NCBI RefSeq assembly: GCF_013393905.1
Contig: NZ_CP040272.1
Coordinates: 7,325,501 to 7,389,500, forward strand
Direction of reading: 5' to 3'
DNA: 64,000 bases
DNA from: Nostoc sp. C052
GTDB taxonomy: Bacteria; Cyanobacteriota; Cyanobacteriia; Cyanobacteriales; Nostocaceae
Numbering within the stretch: position 1 is the stretch's first letter; the number at the start of each line of letters is the position of its first letter. The position numbers and the translations under genes were made by a program. This document shows positions 59,636 through 64,000 of the stretch, one piece after another. Under the pieces are notes generated by a model. It worked only from the letters and a program-made list of their open reading frames with translations. It did not search any database and was not told where the DNA came from.

Positions 59636-60592
59636 ATGCAAACCAAACAGCTTGGTAATTCAGAGCTTCACATTACCCCAATTGGCTTTGGTGCCTGGGC
59701 AATTGGTGGAGGTGGATGGGCTTTTGGTTGGGGAACACAGGACGATCGGGAATCCATTGAAGCGATCAATCGCGCTCTCGATCTCGGCATTAATTGGATT
59801 GATACCGCAGCTGTTTATGGTCTAGGACATTCGGAAGAGGTTGTTGCTAAAGCGCTCAAAGGTCGATCTAGTCGCCCCTACATTTTCACGAAATGCTCAA
59901 TGATTTGGGATGAAAAGGGCGAAATTGGTCGCAGCTTAAAGGCGGATTCGGTGCGGCGGGAGGTTGAAGATAGTCTGCACCGACTTGATATTGAAACCAT
60001 TGATCTTTACCAGATCCACTGGCCCAACCCTGACTCAGACATTGAAGAAGGCTGGACAACTCTGGCAAAACTCAAGGATGAGGGGAAGGTTCGCTATATC
60101 GGGGTTTCAAACTTCAATGTAGAACAGTTGAAACGTATTCAGAAAATTGCCCCAATTACGTCATTGCAACCGCCTTATTCTCTGGTGAAGCGCGATGTCG
60201 AAAAGGAAATTCTGCCTTTTGCTAAGGAAAATAATATCGGCGTGATTGTGTATTCACCGATGCAGTCTGGCTTGCTCACAGGAGCGATTACACCTGAGCG
60301 AGTTGCTAATTTGCCAGATGATGATTGGCGTAAGAATAGTAGTGAATTTCAGGAGCCACGCCTATTTCGTAACCTGAAGCTGGTGGAGGTGTTGCAACAT
60401 ATTGGTGAACAACACGATCGCTCGCCGGGTGAAGTAGCGATCGCTTGGACTTTAAACAATCCGGCGGTGACAGCTGCGATCGTTGGCGGACGTAATGCCA
60501 AGCAGGTGGAAGGAATCATTGGTGCTGGGGAATTTCGCCTCAATCAACAGGAATTAGACAAGATTGCTGATTTCTTGCGCGAGAATCCCTAA
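59636..60592 (+). CDS. Aldo/keto reductase
   Basis: A 318-residue NADPH-dependent reductase of the AKR superfamily. It has FGAWAIGGGGWAFGWG and the catalytic tetrad in WIDTAAVYGLGHSEE (Asp, Tyr), IFTKCSM (Lys) and IDLYQIHWPNPDSD (His). The cofactor-binding end includes VIVYSPMQSGLLTG and AIVGGRNAKQVEG. These reduce aldehydes or ketones, with broad substrates. ATG 59636 is preferred over a frame start at 59606, as the protein similarity begins there and GAAGAAGG precedes it. A hairpin follows the stop directly. Confidence 0.92.
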   Translation: MQTKQLGNSELHITPIGFGAWAIGGGGWAFGWGTQDDRESIEAINRALDLGINWIDTAAVYGLGHSEEVVAKALKGRSSRPYIFTKCSMIWDEKGEIGRSLKADSVRREVEDSLHRLDIETIDLYQIHWPNPDSDIEEGWTTLAKLKDEGKVRYIGVSNFNVEQLKRIQKIAPITSLQPPYSLVKRDVEKEILPFAKENNIGVIVYSPMQSGLLTGAITPERVANLPDDDWRKNSSEFQEPRLFRNLKLVEVLQHIGEQHDRSPGEVAIAWTLNNPAVTAAIVGGRNAKQVEGIIGAGEFRLNQQELDKIADFLRENP

Positions 60593-60602
60593 AATTATGA
60601 AT

Positions 60603-60628
60603 AACTCCACCGCTCAAGCTGTGGGGTT
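60603..60628. terminator. Hairpin between aldo/keto reductase and methyltransferase
   Basis: AACTCCAC (60603-60610) pairs with GTGGGGTT (60621-60628), with one G-T pair, followed by an AT-rich run ATTTATAATTTTATT. It lies 11 bases after the aldo/keto reductase stop and 36 before the end of the convergent methyltransferase gene, so it could serve both. Confidence 0.6.
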
Positions 60629-60664
60629 ATTTATAATTTTATTCCGCAACCCCAAACAGTTTTT

Positions 60665-61324
60665 TCACTTTGTCGCTACGCCAATAATATGAGGACTAAC
60701 AATCGGCAATTTTGCATCAAATCTCTCATAATTGATGCTGCTAAAACCAGCATTTTCTAAAGCTATCCAAGTTTCTCTATCTGGATGACAACCATCACCG
60801 ATTACTTTCCAAATCGGACTAATTCTGTTTTGCAGTTGTCGCAATAAACTTCCTTGAGGTGCAGCAACGTGTTCAATAAATAAGAAGCGTCCACCTGGTT
60901 TCAGTACTCTTAAAATTGCCTGTAATGTATAGTCTATATTCGGCACTGAACACAAAACTAATGTACTAACAACAGTATCTATGCTGTTATCTTCTGCATC
61001 TAACCATTCTGCATTACCAATGCGGAGGTCGATGTTTAAATTAAGTTTTTCTGCCTGTTTTTTGAGATAAGAATGGGTATGTGGGTTTGGCTCAATTCCT
61101 ATCCAGTGGATATCTTTAGGGTAGTAGGGTAAATTAGGGCCTGTTCCTGGGCCAATTTCTAATACTTTACCTTGGAGATTCGCAAAAAGAGAACGTTTGC
61201 GAACACTGACAATTTTATCATACTTACCGCTAGTTTTAGCCATCATCCAGGCAAAAAAGCGCTTACCAAAATTGCCATAAATCTGATTTGGTGAATCTCC
61301 CATAAGTTGGTTTACAGTCATCAT
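60665..61324 (-). CDS. Class I SAM-dependent methyltransferase
   Basis: A 219-residue methyltransferase. The SAM motif I is VLEIGPGTGPNLPYYP, motif II lies in IDTVVSTLVLCSVPNIDYTL, and motif III is RVLKPGGRFLFIEHV. The pattern is that of small-molecule or lipid methyltransferases of the methyltransf_11 group. The C-terminal region GDGCHPDRETWIALENAGFSSINYERF is shared by phospholipid and arsenite-like small methyltransferases. The substrate is unknown. It overlaps no neighbour. Confidence 0.88.
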   Translation of the reverse strand: MMTVNQLMGDSPNQIYGNFGKRFFAWMMAKTSGKYDKIVSVRKRSLFANLQGKVLEIGPGTGPNLPYYPKDIHWIGIEPNPHTHSYLKKQAEKLNLNIDLRIGNAEWLDAEDNSIDTVVSTLVLCSVPNIDYTLQAILRVLKPGGRFLFIEHVAAPQGSLLRQLQNRISPIWKVIGDGCHPDRETWIALENAGFSSINYERFDAKLPIVSPHIIGVATK

Positions 61325-61496
61325 CTACTTCCTAAATTTTGAGTCTATGAATTGCTGTGCCAAGCAACCATTTATAGACTCAAGGTACTATATTTTGTAT
61401 TTTTTATGCCTCACCCATTAGATTCACCTAATAGGGTGATTCGGATTAACTTTAGATACTTTAAAAGATATTTATGCTCCATCTAAAGATAATAAA

Positions 61497-61521
61497 GAGC
61501 GTTCCACAATTGGGAACACTC
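61497..61521. terminator. Hairpin downstream of small gene
   Basis: GAGCGTTCC (61497-61505) pairs with GGAACACTC (61513-61521) with one mismatch, and CATTTTTG follows on the plus strand. It lies about 60 bases after the end of the leftward gene at 61584. The T-run favours use on the plus strand. Confidence 0.5.
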
Positions 61522-61583
61522 CATTTTTGTAAATTCTGTGATAGATAGTGTAGATTTAAATTGAAAATTGCTTGTTGCTAAAA

Positions 61584-61844
61584 TCAAGCATGGAGATTTG
61601 CTTGTTCTTGCAACCAAGGATCTACAGGTTGTCCATCTTTACGTCGTAATTCAATTTCGACTACCATCACTTCTTTAGAACCAGGAGGCGCGGGTTTTTT
61701 ATGGAAGATAATGTCATAATCTTCTGGATTATGTTTGTGTTCTTTTAACCATTCCTGTACCTTGGTTGTGGCAAAAAATGATTGCCCTTGTTCAAACATT
61801 CGGGTAATCTGCAATTGCAGTGTATAAGGATTGATGCGACCCAT
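61584..61844 (-). CDS. Conserved-looking small hypothetical protein
   Basis: An 86-residue soluble protein, MGRINPYTLQLQITRMFEQG at the start and ELRRKDGQPVDPWLQEQANL near the end. It has an even mix of charged residues and no motif, signal or membrane segment recognised. Its composition and compact length suggest a real gene, and it has the look of a protein restricted to cyanobacteria, but this is a guess. It is separated from the upstream methyltransferase by about 260 bp. Confidence 0.6.
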   Translation of the reverse strand: MGRINPYTLQLQITRMFEQGQSFFATTKVQEWLKEHKHNPEDYDIIFHKKPAPPGSKEVMVVEIELRRKDGQPVDPWLQEQANLHA

Positions 61845-62155
61845 TTTCTACCGCCTTTGTTAAGTTAATTTTCGGATGAGTAATCTGCTTACCCTAGATA
61901 ATCTAACGCTAGTGCCAATTGGTTTTTTACCTCTTTGGCAGTAGGTACAACTTAAGTAATGTTATAATAGTAATCCCAAAAATGACTACACTCCACTACT
62001 GAAGTTGTATGTACAATAAAGTACGAAGAAACAAATTAGTTAAGGATTGTTCAGCATTTATCATTGCCTCTACAACATTTCACTACTTAATTCTGTTATA
62101 GATTGAAAAGAGGCACGCCGCTTCAAAAACTGACCAACAGACTGAGATGGTTGTT
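61845..62155. other. Intergenic region between divergent genes
   Basis: About 310 bases, AT-rich, between the leftward small gene and the rightward coiled-coil/TPR gene. A TATAAT-like TTATAATAG lies near 61963. It probably has both promoters; none can be assigned with confidence. No gene is visible. Confidence 0.5.
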
Positions 62156-64000
62156 ATGAAGAGCAAAAATCAAGCTGTTTTCACTTTAATTGTCAAAAGC
62201 ACTATTGTTTTTTTCCCCTTACTGTTATCCGTTGGAATTGCCAGTGGACAATCTGCACCATCACCTAATCCAGTATTAACTACTACTCCGGTGTTATCGA
62301 ATCAGGAACGGGAAGAACTAGCACGACTACGAACGGAAAAGCGAATTCAACAGCAAGTCCAATCCGATCTTAATAGTGCTTTTAGCCGTACAACTATCTT
62401 ATTTGATGTTTGGCTAGTTATATTGAGTCTATTTCCCATTGCAGTCCTAGCCTCGTTATGGCTTCTGCGACGAACGGTAATTCGTGAAATTGTTGATAGG
62501 GCAATGCAACAACTACAGGGGATGGAAAAATTACAAAATCAGCTTACCACTGTTAAAGAAGAGGCTGAAAATGTTGTTCAAGAAGCTAAAAAAATAAATT
62601 ATGAATTAGAACAGGAAACTATTGCTTTACAACAAAAAATTAAAAGTGAACAAGAGAATGTATCTATTTTTACATCTGAGCTAGATTTAGCTAAATCACA
62701 GGTATTAGGTAGATTAGAAGCTGAACTCCAAAAATCTCAAGAAAATATAGAAAATTTAGAGTCTAAATTTGCTTCTAGTCTATCTAATTTAGAATTGTAT
62801 TATCAACAAAAAAGAGATATAGCACTGGAGAATCTCGGAAAATTAGCATCTGTCATAGCAGAAGAACTAGCTGATTTAAAGTTAGGTGTACAACAACAGC
62901 AAGAATTAGTTATTGCTGATTTAGAAGTATCAAAGTCTGAGTTAACATCTCAACTTTCTGAATGGCAGTCTGATGCTCAAAAGCAAAGAGATATAGCTTT
63001 TGAAAACTTAAATAAATTGCAGTCAGAATTTGCTGAAAAATTATCTGAATTACAGATAGATGCTCAAAACCAAAAATATATCACGCTGGAAAATTTAAGA
63101 ATATTCGATAAAGAATTGAAATTTCAATTATCTGAATTACAAATAGGTGCTATTGAGCAAAAAAATAAAATTGTTGAAAATTTGGGAGCATTACAATCAG
63201 AGTTTGCGGTTCAGCTATCAGAGTTGCAAATAGATGTTCAAAAGAGCAAAGAGCTAATTATTGAAAATTTAGAGAAATCTGGTTCTGAATTTACTTCGCA
63301 GTTCTCAGAATTACAATGGAATGCTCAACAACAAAAGATTCTAATTTTGGAGAAGTTAGAAAGATTAGAAACTGAGTTTGTCTCTCAACTCTCTGAGTTA
63401 CAGTTAGATGCTCAAGAAAGAAAGAATCTCATCCTTCAAGAATTAACTGAAGTTATACCTGAATCTGTTCCAGAGGTAGTGAATTTTGAAGTTGAAGAAG
63501 AAATACAGGAACAGCCACAACAACCAGAATTGACTGCTGATGAGTATGTAAAACAGGGAGATGCCTTGTTTTCTCAAAGGCGCTATGAAGATGCGATCGC
63601 AGCTTACAACCAAGCGCTTAAAATCCAAACTGATGAACCTGTGGCTTGGTTAAAACGAGGTCTAACTCTCGGAAGGTTAAAACGCTACAAAGATGCAATT
63701 TCGTCCTACGATCGCGCTATTCAGATTCAGCCAGATTATCATCAAGCTTGGTGCGATCGCGGCGTTGCTTTGGGAAACTTACAACAACATCAGAAAGCCT
63801 TTGCTTCATTTGAGAAAGCTACACAAATCAAACCTGATGATGCCGTTGCTTGGTTGAATTGCGGTCTTTCTCTAATAGCATTAGAACAATATGAAGAGGC
63901 AATAGTCTCTTTGGATAGAGCTTTAGAATTCCAGCCCAATTCTCCCAAAATCTGGGATAAACGCGGTTATACTTTAGTGAGATTGGGACGCGATGATGAA
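62156..64000 (+). CDS. Membrane-anchored coiled-coil and TPR protein, 3' end outside window
   Basis: The frame runs from ATG 62156 (another ATG at 62147 is in frame) off the end of the window. A signal-like segment (about 9-29) and a membrane helix (about 82-105, FDVWLVILSLFPIAVLASLW) precede a long coiled coil. From 62783 seven copies of a 29-residue repeat follow with consensus SELQxDAQxQKxIxLENLxK and LxSEFxxQL, plus an eighth partial copy and a diverged one before the first. The C-terminal part has at least four TPR units: DALFSQRRYEDAIAAYNQAL, AWLKRGLTLGRLKRYKDAIS, AWCDRGVALGNLQQHQKAFA and AWLNCGLSLIALEQYEEAIV. It probably acts as a membrane-tethered scaffold. Its binding partner is unknown. 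Confidence 0.85.
   Translation, partial: MKSKNQAVFTLIVKSTIVFFPLLLSVGIASGQSAPSPNPVLTTTPVLSNQEREELARLRTEKRIQQQVQSDLNSAFSRTTILFDVWLVILSLFPIAVLASLWLLRRTVIREIVDRAMQQLQGMEKLQNQLTTVKEEAENVVQEAKKINYELEQETIALQQKIKSEQENVSIFTSELDLAKSQVLGRLEAELQKSQENIENLESKFASSLSNLELYYQQKRDIALENLGKLASVIAEELADLKLGVQQQQELVIADLEVSKSELTSQLSEWQSDAQKQRDIAFENLNKLQSEFAEKLSELQIDAQNQKYITLENLRIFDKELKFQLSELQIGAIEQKNKIVENLGALQSEFAVQLSELQIDVQKSKELIIENLEKSGSEFTSQFSELQWNAQQQKILILEKLERLETEFVSQLSELQLDAQERKNLILQELTEVIPESVPEVVNFEVEEEIQEQPQQPELTADEYVKQGDALFSQRRYEDAIAAYNQALKIQTDEPVAWLKRGLTLGRLKRYKDAISSYDRAIQIQPDYHQAWCDRGVALGNLQQHQKAFASFEKATQIKPDDAVAWLNCGLSLIALEQYEEAIVSLDRALEFQPNSPKIWDKRGYTLVRLGRDDE

Noticed and set aside
61416..61440. TCACC-TAATAG-GGTGA hairpin as a terminator
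   Set aside because: The stem is only five base pairs and no T-run follows; too weak to list as a feature.

Overview
The window reads as chromosomal DNA of a filamentous, probably heterocyst-forming cyanobacterium of the Nostoc group. The pointers are frequent GCGATCGC (HIP1) octamers, cyanobacterial gene types (long-form HPF/LrtA, four-histidine carotenoid oxygenase, multidomain Ser/Thr-His 'multikinase', binding-protein/permease fusion of the Bgt amino-acid transporter type), wide AT-rich gaps, and many short dispersed or heptameric repeats (GTTAGGAGTTAGGAG-like, GAGGTAA, GGGAGCAGGG-like) typical of Nostoc genomes. This placement is an inference from gene content and repeats; no database search was possible.

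Layout. 1-11.7 kb: end of a nucleotide-sugar epimerase/dehydratase, a 1796-residue signalling kinase (minus), murD and glyS (minus). 11.7-21.5 kb: a WcaI-like glycosyltransferase, a decayed TetR repressor, an RND efflux pair (membrane fusion protein plus HAE1-type pump), an RpiB-like isomerase and a carotenoid oxygenase. 21.5-30.2 kb: a membrane-anchored unknown, a CAP-domain lipoprotein, a NagX-like acyltransferase, PrxQ peroxiredoxin, hpf/lrtA with a long leader, lipB, and a divergent amino-acid ABC transporter. 30.5-42.4 kb: a CheB-like methylesterase next to a hybrid histidine kinase, DUF2237, tRNA-Ser(GGA), a GH13 alpha-amylase, a DUF1003 protein, a GH57 enzyme, an NFU iron-sulfur scaffold, a histidine kinase and a ribbon-helix-helix-like protein. 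42.9-49.2 kb: lepA, a PAS/GAF diguanylate cyclase and a GT4 glycosyltransferase. 49.8-59 kb: a one-direction run of a CBM48-GH13 enzyme, a CBM48-like/gluconate-dehydrogenase-subunit-3 fusion, a GMC flavin oxidoreductase, two related proteins ending in cupins, and a cyanophycinase-family peptidase. 59-64 kb: a 5'-truncated SDR, an aldo/keto reductase, a methyltransferase, a small unknown, and a membrane-anchored coiled-coil/TPR protein running off the end.

How the genes work together. Alpha-glucan chemistry recurs (GH13 at 34 kb, GH57 at 37 kb, GT4 at 48 kb, GH13 at 50 kb), with signalling proteins of the c-di-GMP and two-component type between them. The best candidate for an undescribed system is the 49.8-58.9 kb run. 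Its core is the gluconate-dehydrogenase-subunit-3 fusion, the GMC oxidoreductase and the first cupin protein, spaced 23 and 4 bp apart. The second cupin protein is a paralogue of the first, 152 bp further on. No signal peptides are apparent, so a cytoplasmic, glucan-associated sugar or alcohol oxidation system is the working inference; its substrate is unknown.

The second theme is repeat invasion. Short dispersed repeats fill most gaps, have entered two essential-type reading frames in phase (murD and the hybrid kinase), supply stop codons to two other genes, and include a MITE-like element with 16-bp terminal inverted repeats present twice in opposite orientation.
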